Origin: Pokkaliibacter plantistimulans
Lineage (GTDB): Bacteria > Pseudomonadota > Gammaproteobacteria > Pseudomonadales > Balneatricaceae
Assembly (NCBI RefSeq): GCF_003194385.1
Contig: NZ_LAPT01000092.1
Location: forward strand, 1 to 51,262
DNA: 51,262 bases
Direction: 5' to 3'
Part shown: piece by piece, positions 8,387 through 15,908 of the stretch
Layout: the number at the start of each line of letters is the position of its first letter
Numbering within the stretch: position 1 is the stretch's first letter
Translations under genes and position numbers: made by a program
The notes under the pieces: generated by a model
What the model was told of the DNA's origin: nothing
What the model saw: only the letters and a program-made list of their open reading frames with translations
Database searches by the model: none

Positions 8387-8522
8387 TCAGGGAACGCAAT
8401 TACCCATGCCTCCACCCCTTCAGCAAGTTCGCTTGCTGCACATAGCCCGGCGGTCATAGGTTGTTTTCTCTCATCAAAGCTAATCACGGTTCTTAGCCCC
8501 GCTCTTGCGGGGCTTCTTTTTT
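8387..8522 (+). ncRNA. Putative Fur-regulated small RNA, copy 2
   Basis: A predicted transcript of about 136 nt under the best Fur box in the window. Its 5' half carries a perfect UUCG-capped hairpin (CAGCAAG 8421-8427, CTTGCTG 8432-8438) unrelated to the 5' hairpin of copy 1. From about 8452 it becomes homologous to copy 1, with 40 identical bases at 8463-8502 and the same terminator stem. Conservation of an unstructured core plus terminator, with divergent 5' halves, is what paralogous RyhB/PrrF-type RNAs show. By established Fur biology it would accumulate under iron starvation. Targets are unknown. No protein-coding frame is convincing. Confidence 0.75.
8495..8522 (+). terminator. Terminator of small RNA 2
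   Basis: AGCCCCGC (8495-8502), loop TCTT, GCGGGGCT (8507-8514), then TCTTTTTT. It probably also ends the upstream ArsR/ene-reductase transcript. Confidence 0.92.
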
Positions 8523-8845
8523 CTGGTCCGCACCGTTTTCTGACGCAGTGTGCGGACGGCGCCAGCAAGTTTCACATTCCTTTCCTCATCCCCTCATTTC
8601 ATCCTGTATGATGCACGACAACACATACTCGCCCGACCTTTCCCCCAATATGGAACGATTTGCAGATTTGTCGGTCAGATACGCCATCGGTAGGTTCCTG
8701 ACTGCACATTTGTCTGAGCTTCACGGCCCCCTTAAAGCGCTCTGGTAGCTGTACTACGCGCGGAACCTCAGCAAGTCACAGAGGGTGGCCGCGCAGCAAG
8801 CCTGGGCATGATGACCGACCGATCAATCCTTTTCAGCGACGCGCC
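8523..8845. other. Intergenic region upstream of baeS
   Basis: These 323 bases contain no convincing gene. A short open frame (8548-8748) has no family resemblance and no ribosome-binding site. A TGTATGAT sequence near 8607 could be a -10 for baeSR, but no matching -35 stands out. Confidence 0.4.
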
Positions 8846-10282
8846 ATGATCAACAGTCTGAAACTCAAAGTATTTCTGGTCCTGCTGGCGACCATCGCCG
8901 CTGTCGTGATGACAGCCTTTGTCGTATTCCAGTGGAGTTTTCAGCGCGGCTTTATCGACTATCTGCATTCACAGGAGCAGAGCCGCATCCAGCAGGTCAC
9001 TCAGGAAGCCTGCCTGCTCTACAAACAGAGCAACTCCTGGACGCCGGTGGTAGACAATGCCGCCCTGTGGCGCCGCGTGCGCTACGCGGGCAATGTCGAT
9101 GCCGACATTATCGTCAAGGCGCTGGACGACTATGAAAGCCGCACCAATGAGCCCCTGCCAGACTGGAGCAATGCCAGCCTCAATGACGGCGACACCCCCT
9201 TCGAAGCACGTCTTTCACTCTATGACCCACAAAAGAACTGGCTGACCGGCAGCAGCAATAACGAGCGCCCGTCAGACTTTTATCCCATCAGTTGTGAACA
9301 CAAGCTGACAGGTTTTATCGGCGTGGTCATGAAGCCGGAAATGCTGCATATGCGCGATCAGGCTTTTACTGAGGAACAGACTCAGAGTTTTGTCATCCTT
9401 GCGCTGGTGACCGTGTTTATTGCGACGCTGGTGGCCTGGCCTGTGGCCCAGCGCCTGACCCGGCCCCTCAAGGCCCTGAGTAACGCCAGCCATAAACTGG
9501 CTAACGGCGAATACTCCATCCGCCTGAACAACCGCTCCAAAGATGAAATTGGCCGTCTGGCCAAGGACTTCAACCGCATGGCGCAGACCCTGCAGGAAAA
9601 CGAAGAAGGCCGGCGTCGCTGGATGGCGGGGATCGCCCATGAGCTGCGGACACCGCTGGCCATCCTGCAAGGTGAGATCGAAGCCATTCAGGACGGCATC
9701 CGCCCTCTCAATCAGCAGAGTCTGGCATCACTTCACCATGAGACTCAGCAGCTCAAACGCCTGGTGGATGACCTGTACGAACTCGCGCTCAGTGACCGTG
9801 GCGTGGTCAGCTACCGCATGGAAGATATTGATCTGGTTGAATGTCTGGAACAAAGTGTGGAATCGAGCCGGCACAGCTTCGAAGAGAAGAATCTCGATCT
9901 GAGCCTCGATGTGGGCACCATTACCCATATTCCACTGAAAGCCGACTACCGCCGCCTGAGCCAGCTGTTTACCAATCTACTCAGCAACTCGACGCGCTAT
10001 ACCGACGCTCCCGGGCAATGTCGGGTCAGTGTGGCGGTCGCGGACGACTGGGCAGAGATTAACGTGATGGACAGCAGCCCCGGTGTCGAGCCGGAAAACC
10101 TGCCACGCATGTTTGAACGATTTTTCCGTGGTGAAGGTTCGCGTAACCGCGCCTACGGCGGCGCCGGCCTTGGGCTGAGTATCTGCCACAACATTGTGGA
10201 GGCTCATGGCGGCACAATTGAGTCACGCCCCTCACCCCTGGGGGGAGTATGGATACATGTGAAGCTCCCGCTGGATACCTGA
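8846..10282 (+). CDS. baeS: Envelope-stress sensor histidine kinase BaeS
   Basis: Inner-membrane sensor of the BaeSR envelope-stress system, which in other gammaproteobacteria controls RND efflux pumps and Spy-like chaperones. It has an N-terminal membrane helix (about 8-28), a periplasmic sensor domain, a second helix (about 180-200) and HAMP (RPLKALSNASHKLANGEYSI). The DHp domain carries phosphoacceptor His265 in AGIAHELRTPLAILQGEIEA. The ATPase domain has the N box QLFTNLLSNSTRYTD, a G1 box DSSPGV, the F box MFERFFRGEGSRNR and the G2 box GGAGLGLSI. E. coli BaeS likewise has DSAPGV instead of DxGxG, supporting the assignment. It is 478 residues long, and baeR follows after 46 nt. Confidence 0.9.
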   Translation: MINSLKLKVFLVLLATIAAVVMTAFVVFQWSFQRGFIDYLHSQEQSRIQQVTQEACLLYKQSNSWTPVVDNAALWRRVRYAGNVDADIIVKALDDYESRTNEPLPDWSNASLNDGDTPFEARLSLYDPQKNWLTGSSNNERPSDFYPISCEHKLTGFIGVVMKPEMLHMRDQAFTEEQTQSFVILALVTVFIATLVAWPVAQRLTRPLKALSNASHKLANGEYSIRLNNRSKDEIGRLAKDFNRMAQTLQENEEGRRRWMAGIAHELRTPLAILQGEIEAIQDGIRPLNQQSLASLHHETQQLKRLVDDLYELALSDRGVVSYRMEDIDLVECLEQSVESSRHSFEEKNLDLSLDVGTITHIPLKADYRRLSQLFTNLLSNSTRYTDAPGQCRVSVAVADDWAEINVMDSSPGVEPENLPRMFERFFRGEGSRNRAYGGAGLGLSICHNIVEAHGGTIESRPSPLGGVWIHVKLPLDT

Positions 10283-10328
10283 ATTACTGCAGAAACGACT
10301 ATTTACTTAACTTGATTGGAGTGACGGG

Positions 10329-11018
10329 ATGCCAAACAAAATTCTGGTCGTCGAAGATGAACCCAAGCTGGCCCAGCTACTGACTGACTATCTCAGCAGC
10401 TCAGGGTATGACTGCCGCCACATCGACAACGGTGATGAGGTGGAGGCCTGGGTCAAGGCCAACAGCCCTGACGTGATTCTGCTCGACATCATGCTACCCG
10501 GCAAAGACGGTCTGAGCCTGTGCCGTGATATCCGCATGTTCAGCAGCGTGCCCATCATCATGGTGACAGCACGCGTGGAAGAGATTGATCGTCTGATCGG
10601 TCTGGAAATGGGTGCCGATGACTATATCTGCAAACCCTTCAGCCCGCGCGAAGTGGTAGCCCGCGTCAAGGCCATTCTGCGTCGCCAGTCGCTGCTGGCC
10701 GAACCCAACAGCAGCGAAGCCCAGGAGTCCATCCTGACGCTGGACCCGCACAGCATGCGCGCAACCCATCAGGGCCGCCATGTGGAGCTGACGCAGGTGG
10801 AATTCCAGCTGCTGTCGGTGCTGTACCAGTCACCCGGCCGTATCTTTACCCGTGAGCAGATCATGCAGCGTATCTATGGCGATCACCGTATCGTCAGCGA
10901 CCGTACCATCGACAGCCACATCAAGAAGCTGCGTCGCAAGATCGAGCAGCTGATCCCCAATACCCTGCTGATTCAGTCAGTCTACGGTGCCGGTTACCGT
11001 TTCGACCTGCCCGGTTAA
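10329..11018 (+). CDS. baeR: Response regulator BaeR
   Basis: OmpR/PhoB-class regulator of the envelope-stress response. The receiver domain (about 1-118) has the acidic pair in ILVVEDEPKLAQLL, phosphoacceptor Asp53 in VILLDIMLPGKDGL, Thr in IIMVTARVEEIDRL and Lys in DDYICKPFSPREVVARVKAI; the last two closely match BaeR. The winged-helix output domain (about 130-229) ends with DRTIDSHIKKLRRKIE and SVYGAGYRFDLPG. GGAGTGACGGG precedes the ATG. It is co-directional with baeS and likely co-transcribed. Confidence 0.92.
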   Translation: MPNKILVVEDEPKLAQLLTDYLSSSGYDCRHIDNGDEVEAWVKANSPDVILLDIMLPGKDGLSLCRDIRMFSSVPIIMVTARVEEIDRLIGLEMGADDYICKPFSPREVVARVKAILRRQSLLAEPNSSEAQESILTLDPHSMRATHQGRHVELTQVEFQLLSVLYQSPGRIFTREQIMQRIYGDHRIVSDRTIDSHIKKLRRKIEQLIPNTLLIQSVYGAGYRFDLPG

Positions 11019-11038
11019 GCCATACCACACGCCTGTCA

Positions 11039-11062
11039 CGGCGGAGTTAAACAGCTCCGCCG
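11039..11062. terminator. Hairpin between convergent baeR and deoR-type genes
   Basis: CGGCGGAG (11039-11046) pairs with CTCCGCCG (11055-11062) around 8 nt. Neither strand has a clear T-run after it, so termination is plausible from position (convergent genes) but not proven by sequence. Confidence 0.45.
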
Positions 11063-11091
11063 AACAACTGCCCTCATTACCCAGCCTATTT

Positions 11092-11856
11092 TCAGTCTGT
11101 ACCGGCGACCCGCCAGCGGTCGGCAGCAATAACCTGCTGCAACACGCCCGGTGCCGGCTGATCACAGATCACCAGATCAAAATCCGTGATATGCCCAACC
11201 TGACAGGTCGCCTCCTTCCCCATCTTGGTACTGTCTACCGCCAGAATACGGATACGGCAGCTCGCCAGCAGGGCTTCACGTGCCAGTACCTCATCGTCGT
11301 TGTAGTCGTACAGCGCGCCATCTGCGCCGATGCCTCCCACCGACACCACGCCGACATCGGCCCGATAGCGCTGGAAGAAACGTAACGCTTCGCCGCCGAT
11401 CACATCCTGATCACGCTTGCGTACCCGCCCACCGGCGATGGTCAGTTCACAATCGGGATGCAGGCACAGATAGCGCAGCGCGTGCAGGTTATTGGTCAGC
11501 ACATGCAGACCACGATGTTCCATCAACCCGCGGGCAACCTGCTCCACCGTGGTGCCAGTACCAAGAAACACCACCTGATAGTCCTCCAGCTGAGCCGCCA
11601 CCGCCTGACCAATGCGCTGCTTACCCTCAATATTGAGAATTTCCCGCTGCTCAAAACTGATATTTTCGCGGCTGGGAAAGGGCGCCACCTGCCCGTGACG
11701 ACGCAACAACAGCCCTTGTTCAGTCAGCCCGCGGATATCACTGCGCAGGGTCTGAATCGACACCCCGAACTGCTCCGCCAGCAGCTCCACACTGAGAGGG
11801 CCGGACTGGTTCACCTGATCGACGATGGCCCGTCGGCGCTGTTCCAGTGTCAACAT
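11092..11856 (-). CDS. DeoR-family transcriptional regulator
   Basis: A 254-residue repressor-type protein. The N-terminal helix-turn-helix is in LSVELLAEQFGVSIQTLRSD followed by GLLLRRHGQV. The C-terminal DeoRC sensor domain (about 75-235) has the phosphorylated-effector fold hallmarks FLGTGTTVEQVARGL, LTNNLHALRYL, TIAGGRVRKRDQDVIGGEAL and VSVGGIGADGALYDY. DeoRC domains usually bind phosphorylated sugars or related metabolites. It is transcribed away from the ABC importer/phosphatase operon that starts at 12040 and probably regulates it: three ACGAAA repeats lie between them. The ligand cannot be told from sequence, though a phosphorylated compound fits the neighbouring phosphatases. Confidence 0.88.
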   Translation of the reverse strand: MLTLEQRRRAIVDQVNQSGPLSVELLAEQFGVSIQTLRSDIRGLTEQGLLLRRHGQVAPFPSRENISFEQREILNIEGKQRIGQAVAAQLEDYQVVFLGTGTTVEQVARGLMEHRGLHVLTNNLHALRYLCLHPDCELTIAGGRVRKRDQDVIGGEALRFFQRYRADVGVVSVGGIGADGALYDYNDDEVLAREALLASCRIRILAVDSTKMGKEATCQVGHITDFDLVICDQPAPGVLQQVIAADRWRVAGTD

Positions 11857-11882
11857 CTGCTATCCCTCATCTCCTCAAGACT

Positions 11883-11909
11883 GTCTTTATATAAAACGAA
11901 AACAATTAA
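11883..11909 (-). promoter_or_regulatory. Candidate promoter of the DeoR-type gene
   Basis: On the minus strand TTGGTT and TATAAA with a 16-bp spacer lie about 30-55 nt upstream of the start codon. The ACGAAAA repeat (read as TTTTCGT) falls within the spacer, so the regulator could repress itself. Confidence 0.4.
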
Positions 11910-11980
11910 CCAATCAAACGAAAGATAACATTCATAAAAATGTAAAAACCCTTCGCTAACCTCAGCAACGAAAGATGACA
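11896..11980 (+). promoter_or_regulatory. Three ACGAAA direct repeats, candidate DeoR operators
   Basis: ACGAAAACAATTAAC starts at 11896, ACGAAAGATAACA at 11918 and ACGAAAGATGACA at 11968. Spacings are 22 and 50 bp, all on one strand. Many DeoR-family proteins bind repeated TTTCG-type (reverse CGAAA) motifs, so these are good operator candidates in the divergent promoter region. Confidence 0.55.
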
Positions 11981-12039
11981 ATACCACCCTGCAACCATTG
12001 AACCGGCCCTTTGCGTGCCTGCTTCCGGGAGTGATAGAC

Positions 12040-13023
12040 ATGTCCATTCGTTACGTAACCGCCCTGACTCTGGCTCTGTGTGCCAGCACCAGCCTGTCGG
12101 CCCAGGCTCAGGACACCCTGGTGCTCTATACCAGCCAGCCCAACACTGATGCACAGTCCACCGTCGATGCCTTCAAAAAGGCCAATCCTGATATCGATGT
12201 GGAATGGGTGCGCGATGGTACTACCAAACTGATGACAAAGCTGCGTGCGGAAATGGCTGCTGATGCCGCCAAGGCCGATGTGTTGCTGATCGCTGACAGC
12301 GTGTCGATGGAATCGCTGAAGCAGGATGGCCAGTTGCAGCCTTACCTCAGCGCCGAGCGCAGCCACTATGATCCAGCCCTGTACGACAAGGAAGGCTACT
12401 ACTACGGCACCAAGCTGATCACCACGGGTATCGCCTACAACACCAAGGCCGCCATGCAGCCCGCCTCATGGAGCGATTTGGCCAAGCCCGAAGCTAAGGG
12501 TCAGGTAGCCATGCCGAGCCCTCTGTATTCCGGTGCCGCACTGATTCATCTGGCAGCACTGACCAACGACAAGACCTTTGGCTGGGACTATTACAAGGCG
12601 CTGAAAAACAACGACACCATGGCCCAGGGTGGTAATGGCGGCGTGCTCAAGGCGCTGGCCTCCGGCACCAAGAGCTACGGCATGCTGGTGGACTACATGG
12701 CGATCCGTGAGAAGGCCAAGGGTGCCCCCATCGATTTCGTCTTCCCCAAAGAAGGGGTGAGCATGGTTACTGAGCCGGTCGCGATTCTGAAGCAGGCCAA
12801 ACATCTGGCCGCCGCGAAGAAGTTTGTCGACTTCGTGCTGTCGCAACAGGGCCAGCAACTGGTGCTGAGCCAGGGTTATATTCCTGCCCACAATGACATG
12901 CCCGTCCCCGAAGGCTTCCCCGCGCGTGCCAGTATCAAACTGCTGCCCTTCGATGCCGCACTGGCGCTGAAACAGGCCGAGCAGGATAAAACCGAGTTCG
13001 CTGATATCTTTGGCGCCCAGTAA
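12040..13023 (+). CDS. ABC transporter periplasmic substrate-binding protein
   Basis: A 327-residue extracytoplasmic solute-binding protein of the SBP_bac_6/FbpA-like class, used by importers of ferric iron, phosphonates and related anions. The Sec signal is MSIRYVTALTLALCASTSLS with cleavage after AQA. The mature start DTLVLYTSQPNTDAQSTVDA and the segment VEWVRDGTTKLMTKLRAEMA are typical of the class; the latter resembles 2-aminoethylphosphonate binding proteins. The Tyr pair of FbpA-type iron ligands is not evident. ATG 12040 is preceded by GGGAG and gives a clean signal peptide; an upstream TTG at 11998 does not. The stop overlaps the permease start by one base. Ligand unknown. Confidence 0.88.
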   Translation: MSIRYVTALTLALCASTSLSAQAQDTLVLYTSQPNTDAQSTVDAFKKANPDIDVEWVRDGTTKLMTKLRAEMAADAAKADVLLIADSVSMESLKQDGQLQPYLSAERSHYDPALYDKEGYYYGTKLITTGIAYNTKAAMQPASWSDLAKPEAKGQVAMPSPLYSGAALIHLAALTNDKTFGWDYYKALKNNDTMAQGGNGGVLKALASGTKSYGMLVDYMAIREKAKGAPIDFVFPKEGVSMVTEPVAILKQAKHLAAAKKFVDFVLSQQGQQLVLSQGYIPAHNDMPVPEGFPARASIKLLPFDAALALKQAEQDKTEFADIFGAQ

Positions 13024-14801
13024 TGATGACGGATCGTCCTTCAGGCGCTCTCGCCGCTCCCGCGACCACCGGTCGCGGGAGCGGCCTGCTGCTCGGGTGG
13101 TGTCGACGCAACCCGTCGGCAACCGCCAGCCAGCAGGTGCTGCTTTATGCACTGTTGCTGATCATTCTGCTGCTCAGCGTATTGCCAAGCCTGCGTTTGC
13201 TATGGCAAGCCCTGCAAGGCTGGCAGCAGGGCCTGGATGCCCCCTTTATCAGAATGCTGCGCAGTGCGGCGACCTGGACAGCGCTGGAGCACAGCCTCTA
13301 TACCAGCCTGCTGGGCACCGCACTGGCCCTGTTGCTCGGGGGGCTGTTCGCCCTGATTCTCACCCTGACCGATGTGCGCGGCCGCAGTCTGTGGGTTTTC
13401 CTGTTCATGCTGCCGATGATGATTCCACCGCAGGTAACCGCGTTGAGCTGGCTGCAGTTATCCGGCCCGGCCAGCCCGTTACTCAACACCCTCGGCATTG
13501 CCCCGCCGCTGGGCAGCCCGCAACCGCTGTACTCCGCCGAGGGAGTTGCCCTGTTGCTGGGTATTCAGCACGCGCCGCTGGTGTTTCTGGCATTACGTAC
13601 CCATTTGCTGGCCATTCCTCGTGAACTGATTGAGGCCGCCCGCCTCAGCGGCGCCCATCAGCGCCGGGTCCTGTGGGATATCCTGCTGCCCCTGTGTCGT
13701 GGCGGCCTGTGGACCGGCGCGGCCATCGCCTTTGTTTCCTGTCTGGGCAACTTCGGCATTCCTGCCATGCTCGGCATCCCGGCTTCTTACTACGTCCTGC
13801 CAACGCTGATCTATCAGAAGATGGCCAGCTTTGGCGCCGACATGCTCAGTGATGTCGCCAGCCTGTCGGTGCTGATCGGCGTGGTCGCGCTTACAGGCGT
13901 CGCCCTGCAAAACCGGATTCAGCGTCAGCAGGCGCTGCCACTGCTGGGCATGGCCGGACGGGCACTGGACTTCCAGCTGGGACGCTGGCGCCCGTGGACG
14001 GAGCTGGCGTTAGCGCTGATTCTGCTGTTGATTCTGCTGCTGCCACTGCTGGCCCTGATCACCAGCTCGCTGGTCCCCGCACTGGGTGTACCGCTGAACT
14101 GGCACAGCCTGACTTTTGCTGCCTATCAGGAAATGCTCAGCCATCAGGGCGCAACGCTGCGCGCGCTGGGTAACAGCCTGCTGCTGTCGACCGTGGCGGC
14201 CCTGCTATTGATGCTGATCAGCCTGCCACTGGCCTATCTGCTGGCACGCCGCCAAAGTCCGCTCATACACTGGCTGCATGCGGCAATCGATGTGCCCTAT
14301 GCCCTGCCGGGCGTGGTGCTGGCCATTGCCTGTATTCTGCTGTTCGCCCGCCCCCTGCCCTGGCTGAATATCAGCCTGTACGGCAGTCTTGGCATCATTC
14401 TGGTGGCGTATCTCGCTCGTTTTCTGGCCGTCAGCCTGAAACCCGTGCACAGCTCCATGCTGCAACTGGACCCGGCTCTGGAAGAAGCTGCACAACTGGC
14501 CGGGGCCGGATTGCTGCAGCGTCTGTTCAGTATTGTGTTGCCGCTGCTGGCGCCCTCTGCCTTTGCAGGCTGCCTGCTGGTATTTCTTACCGCCGTCAAT
14601 GAACTGACCGTCTCCGCGCTGTTGTGGAGTGCAGGCAATGAAACCCTCGGTGTACTGATCTTCAATCTTGACGAAAGCGGAGACGCGGTATTGGCATCAG
14701 CGGTGGCAGTGATGATCGTCGCGCTGGTCGCTGCCCTGATGACCGTGCTCAACCTGCTTGGCCGTTATCTGCCACAAGGAGTGATTCCATGGCAACGCTG
14801 A
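13023..14801 (+). CDS. ABC transporter fused inner-membrane permease
   Basis: A 592-residue FbpB-type permease in which two permease units are fused head to tail, giving about 12 membrane segments. Each half has the EAA cytoplasmic loop that contacts the ATPase: EAARLSGAHQRRVLWDILLP in the first half and EAAQLAGAGLLQRLFSIVLP in the second. Membrane segments are obvious, for example VLLYALLLIILLLSVLPSL and LALALILLLILLLPLLALI. The start overlaps the stop of the binding-protein gene (TAATG), and the end overlaps the ATPase gene by 13 bases, so the three are translationally coupled. Confidence 0.93.
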   Translation: MMTDRPSGALAAPATTGRGSGLLLGWCRRNPSATASQQVLLYALLLIILLLSVLPSLRLLWQALQGWQQGLDAPFIRMLRSAATWTALEHSLYTSLLGTALALLLGGLFALILTLTDVRGRSLWVFLFMLPMMIPPQVTALSWLQLSGPASPLLNTLGIAPPLGSPQPLYSAEGVALLLGIQHAPLVFLALRTHLLAIPRELIEAARLSGAHQRRVLWDILLPLCRGGLWTGAAIAFVSCLGNFGIPAMLGIPASYYVLPTLIYQKMASFGADMLSDVASLSVLIGVVALTGVALQNRIQRQQALPLLGMAGRALDFQLGRWRPWTELALALILLLILLLPLLALITSSLVPALGVPLNWHSLTFAAYQEMLSHQGATLRALGNSLLLSTVAALLLMLISLPLAYLLARRQSPLIHWLHAAIDVPYALPGVVLAIACILLFARPLPWLNISLYGSLGIILVAYLARFLAVSLKPVHSSMLQLDPALEEAAQLAGAGLLQRLFSIVLPLLAPSAFAGCLLVFLTAVNELTVSALLWSAGNETLGVLIFNLDESGDAVLASAVAVMIVALVAALMTVLNLLGRYLPQGVIPWQR

Positions 14802-15895
14802 TCCCCTCTTCGGATTTACCGGCTCGGGGCCTGCGCCTGCATGGCGTGCACAAGGAGTTTGCCGGACAGACAGTAGTTGACAATCTCAATCTGGAGATCG
14901 AGGAAGGCAGCTTTGTTGCCCTGCTCGGCCCCAGCGGCTGTGGCAAGACCACGACACTGCGCATGATTGCCGGTTTCGACACCCTGAGCTCAGGCCGTAT
15001 CAGTCTTGGCTCAACTGTACTGGCCAGTGACCATCAGCAGCTGCCGCCGGAGCTGCGCAACATGAGCATGGTGTTTCAGTCCTATGCCCTGTGGCCTCAC
15101 ATGACGGTGGCTGACAACGTCGGCTACCCACTCAAGCTCAAGGGCTACAAAGGCAGCGACTATCAGCGCCGGGTACGCGAAGCCCTTGCCACCGTGCAGA
15201 TGGAGCCCTACGCCCAGCGACGCCCGCAGGACCTCAGTGGCGGCCAGCGCCAGCGTGTTGCCCTGGCGCGCTGCCTGGCGTCAGAACCCAGAGTCGTGCT
15301 GCTGGATGAGCCACTGGCCAACCTCGATCGCCATTTGCGCGCCTCGATGGAAGACAGCTTTCGTGACTTTCATCGTCGCACCGGTGCCACATTTATTTAC
15401 GTCACCCATGATCAGGCCGAAGCCATGGCACTGGCCGACCGCATTGCCGTCATGCATAAAGGACAGCTGGTGCAGTGGGACGCGCCGGAAGCGCTCTATC
15501 AGCGTCCGCAAAATGCCTGGGTAGCAGGCTTTATTGGTCAGGGCAGTGTAGTGCGTTTGCCACTGAGCAGCAGTGAACGCCTGCTGTCCTCTGCTCAGGT
15601 GCAGCAGGCGCTAGCAGCCCTGCAGAACAAGCCCTCTGCGACAGAGGAGGTGCTGATTCGCCCCCAGCATGTTGAGCTTGATCCCGCTGGGGTGCCGGCT
15701 ACCGTGACTCATTGCGTGTTCAAGGGCGAACGCTACCAGTTTGTCTTGCAGCTGCAGGACGGTCAGAGCCTTCAGGCTTACCACTGGCAGGGCCTGCCCA
15801 CAGGTGCACAGATCGCGATCACTGTCCGGCAGGGCTGGCGTCTGCAGGAACAACCTGCAGGCAGCACTCGCCCCACTCTGGCCAGCGTGGCCTGA
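14789..15895 (+). CDS. ABC transporter ATP-binding protein
   Basis: Cytoplasmic ATPase of the importer, 368 residues. Motifs in order: Walker A LLGPSGCGKTTTLRM, Q-loop MVFQSYALWPHMTVADNV, signature LSGGQRQRVALARCLA, Walker B RVVLLDEPLANLD, and switch His in FIYVTHDQAEAMALADRI. A C-terminal TOBE-like domain covers about 245-355, as in PotA/FbpC-type proteins. The ATG lies within the 3' end of the permease gene after AAGGAG, giving tight coupling. Together with the two preceding genes this is a complete type I importer. Confidence 0.95.
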   Translation: MATLIPSSDLPARGLRLHGVHKEFAGQTVVDNLNLEIEEGSFVALLGPSGCGKTTTLRMIAGFDTLSSGRISLGSTVLASDHQQLPPELRNMSMVFQSYALWPHMTVADNVGYPLKLKGYKGSDYQRRVREALATVQMEPYAQRRPQDLSGGQRQRVALARCLASEPRVVLLDEPLANLDRHLRASMEDSFRDFHRRTGATFIYVTHDQAEAMALADRIAVMHKGQLVQWDAPEALYQRPQNAWVAGFIGQGSVVRLPLSSSERLLSSAQVQQALAALQNKPSATEEVLIRPQHVELDPAGVPATVTHCVFKGERYQFVLQLQDGQSLQAYHWQGLPTGAQIAITVRQGWRLQEQPAGSTRPTLASVA

Positions 15896-15908
15896 GAGCA
15901 GCACAACG

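Noticed and set aside
8548..8748. Short frame upstream of baeS
   Set aside because: No ribosome-binding site or recognisable motif; probably leader sequence.
10060..10095. Degenerate G1 box (DSSPGV) suggesting an inactive BaeS
   Set aside because: E. coli BaeS has DSAPGV at the same place and is active.
11998..12039. Upstream TTG start for the ABC binding protein
   Set aside because: It would place 14 residues before a perfect signal peptide; ATG 12040 has GGGAG in the right position.
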